Made by a program: the position numbers and the translations under genes. This document shows, one piece after another, positions 1-11,277 of a DNA stretch of 64,000 nt (positions within the stretch are counted from its first letter, which is position 1; every line of letters starts with the position of its first letter). A model generated the notes under the pieces. The model did no database searches. It was not told the DNA's origin and worked only from the letters and a program-made list of their open reading frames with translations. Origin of the DNA: Selaginella moellendorffii (lineage: Eukaryota > Streptophyta > Lycopodiopsida > Selaginellales > Selaginellaceae); NCBI RefSeq assembly GCF_000143415.4, contig NW_003314281.1, positions 242,417-306,416 on the forward strand, read 5' to 3'.

Positions 1-391
1 GAAGCTCGCGCTCTTCTCTCTCGAGAACGTCATGCTCATGGAGCCACCGTCCCAAGAGACACTCACAATCATCAGGCTTGGTCGGAGCCGCTGGCGAAGA
101 TCGAGTGGAAAGGCATCGATCTCACAAGTGGTGCCTGGGTACGTAATACAAGTTTAGTTTCTTCCTTGATCTCTGGATGGGTGATCTCTCTTTTTCTTTT
201 TCTAGGAGGTAGCATCAGCACAGGTTACTGGTTTGTCATTCGGCGATCACGAACTCCTCCGGGATTGGATCGTCAATCATAATCCTGTAGCCTCACAACT
301 ATTGACATTTTTCATGGATCAAATAAGATGCACTGGTCTGTGGCAAGTATCTACACCGGACGCTTTCTCGAGAAGACCGCTACGACTGTAA
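1..391 (+). CDS. 3' end of an unidentified gene (partial)
   Basis: Two exons can be joined: 1-138 and 206-391, with a 67-bp intron (GTACGT donor, TTTTCTAG acceptor, phase 0) and a TAA stop at 389-391. The reading frame is open across the junction (..IDLTSGAW then EVASAQVTGLSFGDHELLRDW). I do not recognise the protein. It has no membrane segment or obvious motif in the roughly 107 residues visible. The start lies outside the window. An alternative frame of the first exon hits a stop soon after the junction, so this frame is preferred. Confidence 0.35.
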
Positions 392-822
392 ACGCTAAGC
401 AGCGAGCGATAAACAATCTGCAAAATAGAAGGAAGCATGACATGAACCATCTTTCCGACGCAAGCTTAACGATCGGTCACCTCTTGTATTCCTGGACGAA
501 AACGGGTAAGGGAGAACGCGACCATGGCGATCTCAAGGCGCTGTGCAACTTCACTGGCAGTTCTTTTGTGACTCGGGAAAAGTTTATTGTGACTCAATAG
601 GCCGATGGAAAGTAGAGAGCTCGGAGAGATGAAGGATATGTTGATCGCGAGGAGAGGACTCTTCCAAGTTACCAAGCCTCTAGTCCCAGCTCATCAAGAA
701 ATCCGAAATACTTGGCTGGTTCTCTATTTCTTAAACGTAGTTATCTTCACTAATTAGGATTTACATCCAAGGATTTAAAGTAAGATTTATACACAGGTTA
801 TACAAAACCATGGGAATGGCAT
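392..822. other. intergenic stretch without a recognised gene
   Basis: About 430 bp between the stop of the plus-strand gene and the stop of the minus-strand glycosyltransferase, so it is a tail-to-tail spacer and mostly 3' UTR. An open frame of 90 codons from 328 runs through it, but it overlaps the better supported exon and resembles nothing known. Confidence 0.4.
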
Positions 823-1656
823 TCAGTGCCTATCGTATCTATGGATTTTGTGTGCCATGGATTTCAAGGCTGGGACCCTTTTGGCGATTCCTCTCCACGT
901 CATGTGGACCGCGTCCTCGGGGAGCGATGGATGCTGGTACTCGAAGTGCCGCTCCACGCTCTTGAGCATCGCCCACTTCCGCGTCCACTCGTCCCGCCCG
1001 ATTCTCTCGAGCGCTCGCACCACGAATCCCTTGCGCAGCGCCTTGTCCGACTCCACAAACACGCAAAACTGCGAGTAGTCGAGCTCGTCCTCGAACGGCA
1101 GCTCGATCTCGTCGCTGATGATCACGGGCACGCAGTGGCTGGCGATGGCGTCGAACAGGCGGTTCGACGACGGCGTGTCGCCTGCCAGGTGCAAGCAAAA
1201 CTTGGCGTTCCTCATACCCGCGGTGGCGCTGCGGATGCCATCCTTTTGGGTGTTGCCCGTCACGAAGTGGACGCCCGGACTGTCCTTGAGGATCTCATAG
1301 AGTTTCTGCCTGATAATCCCGCCCTGTCCAGGAACAAAAAACCGAAAGAACAGCGCGTGAGTTACTTAGGCTGGCAGTGATCGATCTAAACGGCTTAACA
1401 GAAAGACCCAGGCTGTGATTCCACGATCGCGCGAGTAAAAAAAGGAAAAGAATACTGTTCATCAGAAAAGGACTGGCAGTGAATCATCACACGCTAGTGT
1501 TTTGCTTGGCGACAACGTCCCGGGACTAAAAATCAAGCAATGAATCATTCTCTCGTCATTCAGAGGAAGCCTGGCAGCCAGAAAAAAACCAAGAATCTCA
1601 AGCTTGCATCACCTGAAACGTGTTAAAGAAACCGAGAAACAATGAAGAAGGAAGAA

Positions 1657-1689
<33 letters not shown>

Positions 1690-2623
1690 CACAAGAAGAA
1701 GAAGAAAACAAAGAACTCAAACAAGGGAAAGACTGGCCTACCTCCTTTCTCACAATCGCGCCCTGGAAGAAGAGAAGCGTCTCACGGCTCTCAAACGTGG
1801 TAGCGTCGCGAGCAAACGATGGTATGACGTGCTTGTAAGGCGCCACTATATCCTTCCTCATGTTTGCCACCGCCCGAGAGAACCTCCCAAAGTCCGCTAC
1901 CACGAACATAGCCTCCTTGAGCAAGCTCCTGGCCACCATCAAGCTGTTTGGGTGATGCATCACAATTACGTGATCCGCCCCACCGTTCCTCCTCCACAAT
2001 TCCTGGCCCCTGAGAAACTCCACCAATCGTTTCTCCAATCGATCGTTCTCCACGCAGCCCCTACCCCCTTGGAATCTATGCCCGGTTCTACAATACCGAT
2101 TGTAGCTGAGCGATGAGAAGAACGGCACGAAGAAGATGTCCGCGGTGGCTGGATCGGCGACCCGGACAGCGCTACACGGGCTCTTGCGAGACGAGGGATC
2201 CGTGGAGCTCAAGAGATCCGCCGTGAGCCAGTACTCTGGGCTGTGCTGCTGGTAGAGGCCGCCCGGGTAGCGAGGAAGGCTGGAAATATTTCGAGGCCAC
2301 GGGCGACCGGAGATTGCCGCGTCGAGCATCCCGAAGTGGAATTCCGCTGGAAGATCATACATGTAAACCTTAAGAACACGATCGTCGAGCCCTTGAATCT
2401 GACACGAGGAGGAGAGCGATCGCGATGCTGACCTGGTGGTGCCAGTGGATGGGAGGAGCAGCGGCTTGAAGATCGTTGCGGCATCGCTAGTGTCCCCGTT
2501 CTTGGAGGGGGATTCGTCGTCGCGCGGGGGCCAGGCGAGGGAATTCTGCAAGATCGTGCCGGAGATTGCGAAGACGAGCAAGAAGGAGATGATCTTGACG
2601 ATGCACGATCGCGACGCCATGGT

Positions 2624-2654
<31 letters not shown>

Positions 2655-2737
2655 TTAGCTGACCATTCCGGCGGCGAATCGAAGAGGATTTGGGGTGACA
2701 CGGGGCTGGAAGATCGCTTGGAGAGCGCCACCGGCAT
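823..2737 (-). CDS. exostosin-family (GT47) glycosyltransferase
   Basis: Likely a Golgi type II glycosyltransferase of the GT47 exostosin family, perhaps ARAD-like, transferring sugars onto cell-wall polysaccharide. Two exons: 2737-1742 and 1323-823 (phase 0), with an unusually long 418-bp intron holding a CA microsatellite. The Met at 2620 (MASRSC) is the better start. It opens directly into a hydrophobic signal anchor (KIISFLLVFAISGTI), whereas the Met at 2737 adds a polyglutamine leader coded by nine CAG codons. Family motifs include KVYMYDLPAEFHF, YPGGLYQQHSPEYWLT and ADIFFVPFFSSLSYN. The C-terminal half has the conserved RLFDAIASHCVPVIISDEIELPFEDELDY block that binds the nucleotide sugar in GT47 enzymes. 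Length is 459 or 498 residues, normal for the family. The donor and acceptor sugar cannot be told from sequence. Confidence 0.88.
1658..1688. repeat. (CA)n microsatellite
   Basis: Uninterrupted run of about 15 CA units inside the single intron of the glycosyltransferase gene. The intron is far longer than its neighbours' introns, and repeat expansion may contribute. Confidence 0.95.
2624..2650. repeat. (CTG)n / polyglutamine tract
   Basis: Nine perfect CTG units on the plus strand. They read as nine Gln codons on the minus strand only if translation starts at 2737. If it starts at 2620, the tract is in the 5' leader, immediately upstream of the start codon. Confidence 0.9.
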
Positions 2738-2818
2738 TTACAACGAGGAGGAGTCAAGATGAGAGAAGAAAGAAGAGCTTATTAGGTCTTTGCGAGGACG
2801 AGAGAGTGTATATCGATC

Positions 2819-3677
2819 TCAGCCAGCCAATTTGGCCCATTCCTCCAGAGTTGGAGTGGCGGCACTCACGTTGCGCATGTCCAACAAATTCCCTACAAGC
2901 AGCAAGATCAAGGCCAAAGAAACCGTACGGAAGGCGGCGGCCAGGGCCGTACGGAATGGTCATCGAGAAGAACAACTCTTCCTTACCGGCGTGGACTTCG
3001 GGAGAGGCGGCGGCGGTGGCGTCGGCGATGACTGTCACGGCGTAGTCGAGCGCGATGGCATCGAAGACAGTGGCGCGGATGCAATTCGGGGTCTGGACAC
3101 CTGAGCGTTGCAAGAATCGAGAGAGATTGAGAATGATCAAAGGGGAGAAAATCTTTTCGAGCTCACCGACGATCACCAGATGGGAGATTCCAGCGCGGCG
3201 GAGCACCAGGTCGAGATTCGTGGCGAAGAAGGCGCTGAATCGAAATTTGCGCTGCATGTGATCGCCGGGCTGTGGGATCAATCCATCCACCAGCGCCGCG
3301 CCGGATTCTCCCTTGCACGTCGGGCCAGTCTCGCCGTCGTAGAGGTGCTGCCGGAAGAGCTCCACGTCTCTCCCGCTCGCATCGTGCTCTCTCACGACCT
3401 GGAACAAGAGCATCGATCAATCGATCGATCCATCGATCGATCGATAGTTTCTCTTTACCCAGACAATGAAATGGCCATGGCGTCGCGCGATTTCCACGGA
3501 TTTCTGGACCGCTGGGACGATCGCTGGCGCTCCAAGGACGTGCATTGGGCCGCCGGGGAGGACGAAATCGTTCTAGGCCACGGGAATTCTTAGAGAGATC
3601 CGTCGCGCGCGATCTAGAGCTGGGAGTACCTGCATGTCGATGACAAGCAACGCTGTTCTTCGTTGTGGCCCGGCCAT
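2819..3677 (-). CDS. isochorismatase-family cysteine hydrolase
   Basis: Five exons give a complete 193-residue protein: 3677-3630, 3572-3459, 3398-3167, 3100-2987 and 2892-2819 (stop TGA). Introns are 57-94 bp and all have GT-AG ends. The fold signature is clear. The first strand with its catalytic Asp is LLVIDMQNDF, the catalytic Lys lies in the segment RKFRFSAFF, and the nucleophile Cys is in GVQTPNCIRATVFDA. The usual end of the domain, ATAAASPEVHAG, follows, and the protein ends with TPTLEEWAKLAG. Family members are small soluble hydrolases. The plant members' substrates are mostly unknown, so isochorismate hydrolysis should not be assumed. Intron 2 holds an ATCG tetranucleotide repeat (about 3414-3445). 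The start lies 82 bp beyond the possible first Met of the neighbouring glycosyltransferase gene, so this stop and that promoter are close together. Confidence 0.92.
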
Positions 3678-4178
3678 TTGGTGCTTTTTTAGGGTTTATG
3701 ATGGATAGCGACAAGCGCGTCTGGCGTCTTCGATCAAAGCGCAAATGTGGCCAGGTCTGTGGCAGATCGCGATCGTCACGGATTTCAGTGGCAGCTGTGC
3801 CGCGATTGGTGATCTTGGCGGCGCTGATCCGGCAGCCCAAGCTTTGAGAAAGTGATGTTTGCGATGATCACAGCTTTAAGCTTGCTGGCTAATCGTCCAG
3901 AAAATCTCTCAGAAACGAGAAAGGTAAGAGAACTCTTGTGTGTATGAAACATTGTCATTTTTTTTTTCTTTCAGTGGTGTTCTTCGTGGCTACGAATGTA
4001 AGTTTCTTCTTGTTCTAGTTTCGAGGCTTTGATCAAGGCGTAACTTAACGCGTGGGGATCAAAAGGGATTGGATTTGTGGACATCGACGAGCTTCAAGCT
4101 GCGAAAATCCATCACTTTCGAGGAGACAAGGATCTCCGGCCCGAGGTATGGTACTTCTCCTCTAGCTTTCTCGCTCGC
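3678..4178. other. intergenic spacer, promoter side of the isochorismatase gene
   Basis: A 500-bp stretch between the start of the isochorismatase-family gene and the stop of the EF-hand gene, both on the minus strand. It must hold the promoter of the former and the 3' UTR of the latter. I see no clear TATA box and no further gene. Open frames here are short and lack features. Confidence 0.5.
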
Positions 4179-4773
4179 TCACTTCTTCATCATCATCTTG
4201 ATGAGGCCCTCGTAGTTGATCATCCCCTCGGCATTCACCTTGGCATCTTTCATGAGCAAGTTGACCTCGTCCGGCGTGAAAACCTCCCCCAGCGTCGTCA
4301 CCACCTCCCGCAGCTCCGCCGCCGACACCTGCCCGTTTTGCTCCTTGTCAAACACCCGGAACGCCTCCCGCAGCTCCTCCTCGGTGTCATACTCCTTCAT
4401 CCTCCGGCTTACGTACCGCAGAAACGTGGGGAAGTCGTACAGCTTGTTCCCAATCTGCAGCGGATCCATCTCGAGGACCATCCCCCGGATCTCTGCCTGC
4501 GTCGGGTTCTGGACGACTGCTCGGAGCATGGGCCCGATCTCCTTGGCCGCCACAAAGCCTGCGAAACTGTTCTAGTCATTCGCAGGGACAGAGACGAAAG
4601 AAACACTTACCATCTTCGTCCTTGTCAAAGACGGAGAAGACTTCCTTGTAAGTAACGAGCTGGTCTTCTGTGAAAAGCTCCTCGATTGGCCGCTCGGGTT
4701 CGGGTGCGGGTGCAGGTTGGGCCGCAGGTGCAGGTACAGGTGCAGGTGCAGAAGTTGTTGCCACTGCCGCCAT
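4179..4773 (-). CDS. calmodulin-like EF-hand protein
   Basis: A 180-residue calcium-sensor protein in two exons, 4773-4611 and 4558-4179 (52-bp intron, phase 1, placed inside the first EF-hand loop after the Gly of DKDEDG). The N-terminus is a roughly 30-residue Ala/Pro-rich extension absent from calmodulin. EF-hand 1 (DKDEDGFVAAKE) and EF-hand 3 (DKEQNGQVSAAE) have canonical 12-residue loops. The EF2 region (MDPLQIGNKLYDFPTFL) lacks the acidic ligands, and EF4 (DAKVNAEGMINYE) is irregular and probably weak. It thus likely binds two calcium ions. Such divergence puts it among calmodulin-like proteins rather than calmodulin itself. Targets are unknown. Confidence 0.92.
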
Positions 4774-4923
4774 TTGGCCCTAACTAGAATTTGAAACAGC
4801 AGCATATCCAAGGCATGAAGTTCTTTCCTAGTGAGGTTTTTTTTTTTTAGCAACTGAACTGCAAGGAAAGAAATAATAAGTTCGAAGGAAGAAAAGAAAG
4901 GAGAAAGGAGTAGAGACAAACCA

Positions 4924-7900
4924 CTAGGGGCGCAGGTCCATGTCCTGTGCAGGCTCCGTTTCTACCATCTCTTTGTCGCCCTTTTGATCTTCGTCGACGT
5001 GCGAGAAACTGTGCGTGCTGGCAACAGGGATGTGGCTGGGCAGCGCTGGAGGTCCAAACCACGAGAGAAGCACCGGGAGTAGCACAAAGCCGTTGAGGAA
5101 GCTAAGCACGCCCATGACTGCGAACATTGCGAAGTAGTAGATTCGGAATGCGTGGTACCTGATGAAGAGAGAAATGGCTGGATGATGAGAACGCAGGCTT
5201 GGGAGTTTTAAAAGTTTCGCTTACTTGAGAAAGACGAGCGGTAGAGTCGCGACCACTTGAGTTCCGAATCCATGGAGCAGGGGTTCCAGAGTCCACTCGA
5301 GTGCCTTCCCGACGCGGTAGTTCCTGGTTCCCTCCACCATCAGGAATGCTCGAGCAAGGTACGTGAGTTCGGCCGCCATTCCAATCTAGAAAATACCACG
5401 AGACAGCGTTAGAAACTGCCGAAAGGTTGCTAAACACATAGTACTCACAACTATGCCAAGGTTGACGAGCGAGAGGGCTGCAAGAGATAGATTGTCAGTT
5501 TTGGTCATCAGAGTAGGAACTACACGTACAGTTAAGTTTTGCACCGATAACGTAGATAAAGCCGTACACTTCCAAGTCCACCATGAGCAGAACAATCACG
5601 ATAAGGACCGAGATCACGATGCTGAACTGGAAAATGAGAACGGCCACAAATACTCCAACTGCAAAAGAAAAAACCAGTGAGCCTGCTTGAAAGGAATGGA
5701 CTGCTGACAGAAACTTACGTAACGCGAAGCCCACCACAATGTACAAGTTTCGGCTGCTGTGAAGATACTGTTCAAAGAAAAGGAACGGATACCCGTACAC
5801 GTAGCCAACATTTTCACCGATCTCGGCATTCATCTGGTCAGCTATTTTTCTGGTCTGTCTGATCATACGAAGATTTGGTTCCGTCTCGGCACCCAAGTGC
5901 TCTATAAAAATCTGTTTCACGCATGTAGAGTTCCATAAACATGAAAGGACGTATAACAAAACTGACTTACAGATGTCTTTGTAGCCGCAACTCGAAGATT
6001 TGGTTTGAATGTGGTAGTGAAACAATCCAAATGTTCTTTTGTAGTCTTGTCCTCGCAGTAGTAATCGGGCAGTGAAAAAATACCTGGACCAAAATCTTCA
6101 AAGATGAGCTTGCAAACTGAGCTTCTGTACCTATGGGCGTCGATGACCAGGCTTGCTGAGTCTGATCGAAAACGTCGACAGGGATAGTAAATAGCGGAAT
6201 CCCGGAGACATTCACAGGAACTGTTTTTATATCGGGTCTAGAATTAGCCGTGTAAACCATAATGTTTCCCAATACTGACGCTTCTAGAACCTGAAAGAAG
6301 AAAGAAGGCTGTGAGGCCATTGCGAAGAGGGGTAGTGATCCAAATTCTTATATGGACTAAGTGTCATCCTCCGCAAAAGGAACAAAAAGTCGATATTACC
6401 CTGGGTTGTGGAGGAGTCCAGTATGACAAGTTGCTTTGCATTGTCTCGTATATCTTAAGAAGATTTTCCTGGTTCCTCGCAAAATCAATATCTCGCGTCA
6501 CATAGTTCTGTAAATCAAGGTTCAATAAGAAACCATTGTGGGACTCAACCTTACAATTTGGTAGCTTAAGAATTTTCCCTCTGTTACGACCGCAAATGTG
6601 TTCTGGTACGAGCCTAGTTACAAGAAAATGTGTTGCTCAGAACGTGATGTGAGAAGGCTACCTTTCAGAGTTATATCGGATAGTAATAACCCGTGCTCGA
6701 CTTTTTCAAAGCCCAGGTAAGTTGTCACAGCGAGTAATGCTGAGAACAATACAAGCTGAAACCGTGCAGGGTTAGAACGAGAAAAACAAGGTTGAAGATA
6801 CGCACCACAACGACCTTGAACAGATTATTTTCAAATAGAGGAGCATAGTACTTTGCAACAGCTCGCGATACGAAGGATGTTCCAGTGACATGTCCACTGA
6901 AATTTCCAGGGGAGTCCTTTGACGCAAGCGGCCCTTCTACAAAAGCACACACACAAGATTAAGAAAACGCAAGCGGGTACCAAAACCGAAGAAGCGAACC
7001 TAGATTTTCCTTCTTTCGAATCCCGCAAAGCAGCCAAAGGTAAGGATCACAAACATTGGCCTGCGACATAGTGTTGAAAAAGACAGGTATAAATAAAAAC
7101 AGACTTACCTTCACTCGTCTGGCATCGATTGCCATTATCGGTATAAATATCAAAAGCATTCCTAGAGTATGAAGTGTTGCTGTGATCCCCATTTGCCAGC
7201 AAAACCACCTCACGATTGGCATTGGACTCTTCGTGAACAAAATAAACAAACTCCAATTAGCAAAGTGAAATACCAAATTGCAATACCGACAAGTGAAGAA
7301 ATGAAGAATGAAGCAAGAACAGAAAACGTTGTTAACACCACCGATGGACCCGCGAGAGCAGTCGTCATTCTCATCTCTGCTTCAGGTACTTTTGAAGTTA
7401 TGTCTTTGAGTGATGGATCTTTTAAGTAATTACGAAGCACGCTCACTAGCACAAAAACATCATCTATGCCTGACAATTGTACAAGATGTTAGCAATGTAA
7501 ACCATAACATTTGATGTCATGTACCCAGTCCCAGTGTAAGGAAAGGTACCACAGAACCGGCCAACGGGGTTAACTTGATTCCAACAGCAGCGCTAAACCC
7601 AAACCCAGCGATAACAGCAAGTGAAACTACAACCATTCCCTGCAAACAGAGAAAAAGGTTAGTTCCGATCGGTGATAAAACGTCCTTACGGTGAGAGCCA
7701 GCCATGTAAACGAGTGTACAGGGTCCTTGAAGTTGACAAAAGCCAGAAATGAGTATATCGAGACAAGAATGCCGCTAAGAACTATCTGCCACACTGGTGT
7801 TTTATTGGCATCCGAGATTATGTCTTCCGACGACCTCTGTAATCGAAGAAAGTCAGGAAAGTTTATCAAGCAGACGCGAAAATGATTGATTACATACCCA

Positions 7901-9673
7901 CATGTTGAACTCTAGCTGCAGGTCACCATAAATATTTTTGTCGCCAAATATTGTGCTTGGTTGGTGCTGTCGTAGAGGGTCCAGTTCGTTGATCATATGA
8001 GCTTCCCAGTCTTTAGTAAGCTGCTCCCTCTGTTTTTCTTGAAAACTTGTACCCAGTAAATTAGAGATGTACGATTCCCAGACCGGATGCCTTTGATGGA
8101 AATTGTTTCCGGCCCATCTTAATCCTTTGATCTGAGAGACATAATGAATCAAAATTACAGTTGTGAGCAGACGACTAGTACGTGTAAGTTTCAAGTAGTA
8201 ACCTCGGTGATGTTCCCAGAAGCATCGTACTTCAGACTACCCAATGACGTTAGAGTTGGGCTGTGTGCTCCAAACCATGTCATGCAGCACGGTTGCGTTC
8301 CAGAGAGGCAGTCCACAATCTATGTGACGGTAGTGAGCATCAAAAACTCGCTTTAGAAATATAACCTGAGGATTTGTCGGATTCGGATCAGCAGACTTTC
8401 CAAATCGCAGGGCAGCATTTATGTGATCTAGAACCTGAAATTTTTCAGAGCTTATTTTCGAGCTTGAGTTCGCAAACTGAATAAATTACTTGCTGATTGG
8501 TCATGCCTGCGTATGATTTTCTCCAGCTGTATCCCCATGTCAAAAGAAGCCGAGACAAACCAGTAACTCCCTGGACAAGCTGAAACATACTGTATAAGTT
8601 AAGAAACTAGGAAACCATAAACTTTAGAAACCTCATTGACGGTGTTTTCATCGATGTTTAGAGCTGTGTAGTTACTGCGAACTTCCGTTTGACAGTTTCC
8701 GTTAGGGATGACAGCAATTTGAGCGATGCGTAACCCGGAGACAGCTGAATCATAAACCATAAAATAGAATATGTACTGCGAGCAAATAAATCAAGAGAAG
8801 TGTACCTTCTTGTTCAAGTAGTTTTAACGCTGGTGGATAGTCAAAATCGCCTCCTTCTTTAAAACAGTCTAATGCCGATAGTTTCAGACAAGGAAGCCAG
8901 TCTATACCCCATCCATCGGGTAAACGCAGTTCAGGAGGAGCATTCAGCGCCTCTAAGGCACAATTTGCATATTTTGAGTATCCCCATGAAATGAAGTTTT
9001 TGTTCTTCAAAGGGTCTGTACCAGACTTTATGTAATCCGGCACAACAGGCCTCTCACAGAAATCGTTCTGCAATAGAAAATGGTCTTAATCTGAAACCAA
9101 TGAAGACATCATCACATATCATACCTCGCGGAAGTTATATGTCTTTCCGTTTATCGTTCTTGTCATGGTCAAGTTGTCATAGAGAGGAGTAATGGATGAC
9201 TTAAGAGCGTCCATCGCATGGACCAAGTTGTAATCCTTGCCATCCCGTGGTGTGATTGTGACTGCCTCGAGCCGAGAAATACCCCCGAATCTGAAACCAG
9301 ACAACGTTACATTTATACGAACGAAATTCAAACAAGAGAACCTCGAATCGAAAAACTCTTTCTCTTCCACGACGCGAGAGTTTTGCTCAACCCATAGCTT
9401 TTCCAGATCGGCTTCCTTCTTCACATTAAAAAGACCAAAAGAAATTCCTCCAAGCAGGACGAGTCCAATTCTGTGAAAGTGAAAAGAGAAAAAACTTATC
9501 GCGGCAAAAACGCAAGAGCGAAAATCGTACATGAGCGGAACAGTCGGACGACGAGCTGCAAACGATCCATACCGCTCAAACACCTCGTTCATTGCTCTGT
9601 GATATCCATCGAGCACACCCTGCAAAGCGAGAAAGCTCAACACAGCAACCAAACCAAAAACGGCGCTCACCAT
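4924..9673 (-). CDS. Patched-like RND-family membrane protein with sterol-sensing domain
   Basis: A gene of about 20 small exons with introns near 50-60 bp, encoding roughly 1,100-1,200 residues. The first exons are 9673-9531, 9470-9342, 9290-9125 and 9067-8806. The last coding exon ends at 4924. The start is the ATG at 9673. Order of parts: TM1 (IIGLVLLGGISFGLF), a long lumenal loop (WVEQNSRVVEEKEFF, many Cys), then a sterol-sensing-type bundle. That bundle carries the RND TM4 motif LGLGIDDVFVLVSVL, followed by ALAGPSVVLTTFSVLASFF. After it come a second large loop (VEHGLLLSDITLK, PVDVFDQTQQAW), a second bundle (LYIVVGFAL, VFVAVLIFQF) and the TM10-type NLGIVIGMAAELTYLARA. The C-terminal tail is short and acidic. 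There is no NPC1 N-terminal cysteine-rich domain, so it is closer to Patched or PTCHD proteins than to plant NPC1. Sterol or lipid export driven by a cation gradient is an inference from the family. Confidence 0.85.
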
Positions 9674-9965
9674 CTTCAAAGCGGAGAAGTTTGAAAGCTT
9701 AACAGATGCTTTGAAGCGAGACAGCCACCATAGCCAGGGAATGACACTGCTGCTCCTGCTATTTCACGTGAGGCCAGAACTTTGTAGGCTCCGCGCGAAA
9801 TGACGCGCTTTGTACTGAAGTTGAAAGAAACAATAGTAGAATATTACTCCGTCGGCATCAAAGTGCCTTTTGTATTATAGCGCGCAGGTTTAAACCTGCG
9901 ACCATAACGAAGTAAGAAAACTCGAGGACACACCATCGTCTACCTCCTATACGAAAGATAAAGCT

Positions 9966-11104
9966 TTAGCTGTGGTTGGCGGCCCTGGCCCTTCGTTTGT
10001 TCTGGATGGCTCGAACGTACTCCGAGATCAAGACATGGAGCTTGGGAGCGCCTTTGCCAGCAAACGCTCCCAGTGGAGGCACCGTGTTGTTATTGGCGGC
10101 CCTCTTCATTACTCGAGCAGCTTGCCTCTGGGCTAACTGGAAGTGAATGGCGCAAAAAGATGGCACTACCGCACGAAGAACGGGTTTCCCACAAGTTCCA
10201 TTCGGGGCACTGGAAGGAGAAAAAATAGCAACGTGAGACGCATGAAACACCAATGTCAATGGACTTGATGAAATGTCAAGAACTTGTCTAGCAAGAAATA
10301 AAAAATAAAATCCTATCCAGCACGAATGGCATGACATAGATTAAAGCACTTTTCTAGCAAGAAAAAAACTAATTCTAGCGAAGAAAGACAAGATGCAAAG
10401 AAATTGATCATATCTCTAAGAACGTAAACTCCTATCCACCATGTCACTACCAATGCATAGAGTATGACTAAAACAAAAGAAAGAAAGAAACCCAAAGACA
10501 CGAAAAAAATTCTAAGGAAGGAAAGACTCGATCGATCGAAATATCACACGGCATACCTGCGAGGAACGAATGCGCACGGCTTGTACAAGCACTGGCGAGG
10601 CTCCAAGAGAATATGATCGAAGCAATAGGCGCTGAGCGGCATCGGCTTGGTCATGCATCCCTGGAATCCACACTTGATCGCCTCCCCGGCCGATCGCTCG
10701 GGCACTCTCATGTCCACATTGCCCGGCTGCTGCGATTCCTCCGCCTCATTCTCCTCGCGCCAGCCGCTCTTCCCTGTCCGGAGATAGAACCTCCGGTACT
10801 TGGCGCGCAGCTCCTCGAGCAATGCCCAATACTGTACCCGATAGAGCTTGATCAGCTGCCTCACCCTTCGCCGCCGGCGCTTGACGACCTCGGCCCTTGT
10901 CATCACCATGGATCGCGATAGCATCTCGTCCTCCTCGGCGCCCTCCATCGCCACCGCTGGCACACACTCCTGTGGATCCTGTGAGAAATATCCCTCATCC
11001 TCCACGAATCTCTCATCCGGCGCGGCGCTCTCCGCCACCGCCGCCGCTGCCGTGGCCGCGGCTGGCACAGCCACTGGCGGAGCAATCCCTTGCCTGCGCG
11101 CCAT
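9966..11104 (-). CDS. KANSL2/INO80D-type double zinc-finger protein
   Basis: Two exons, 11104-10557 and 10209-9966 (347-bp intron, phase 2), give 263 residues. The core is a tandem Cys3-His motif. The first copy is CGFQGCMTKPMPLSAYCFDH. The second runs from CLYKPC through the splice junction to CGKPVLRAVVPSFCAIH. This arrangement is the 'potential DNA-binding domain' of KANSL2 and INO80 complex subunit D, both chromatin-modifying complex subunits. Upstream there is an Ala/Pro-rich low-complexity N-terminus, an acidic patch and a basic stretch (KRRRRRVRQLIKLYR) that could be a nuclear signal. The C-terminal exon ends in a basic helix (YVRAIQNKRRARAANHS). Which complex it joins in this plant is not visible. 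Confidence 0.83.
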
Positions 11105-11277
11105 CGCCTCGCTCTAAAACCTCTCCACAAAACCAAAGAATAAAGTAATCACACACGAGTTCGATTCTCCTCGTCGAGTGCTAGCTTGGACGCCACTTGT
11201 CTGCCAAGCTGGCAATTATAACCACGCCCGCGCAGTATAGAGCTGACTTGGAAATACGTGGCAGCCGAGCTGTCAGC

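Noticed and set aside
328-600. 90-codon plus-strand frame near the left edge
   Set aside because: Overlaps the last exon of the partial first gene in another frame and shows no family resemblance or splice support.
826-1380. 184-codon plus-strand frame
   Set aside because: Antisense of the GT47 glycosyltransferase second exon, with no features of its own.
4924-9673. Plant NPC1 sterol transporter
   Set aside because: The NPC1 N-terminal cysteine-rich domain is absent from the exons that can be assembled, so a Patched-like label fits better.
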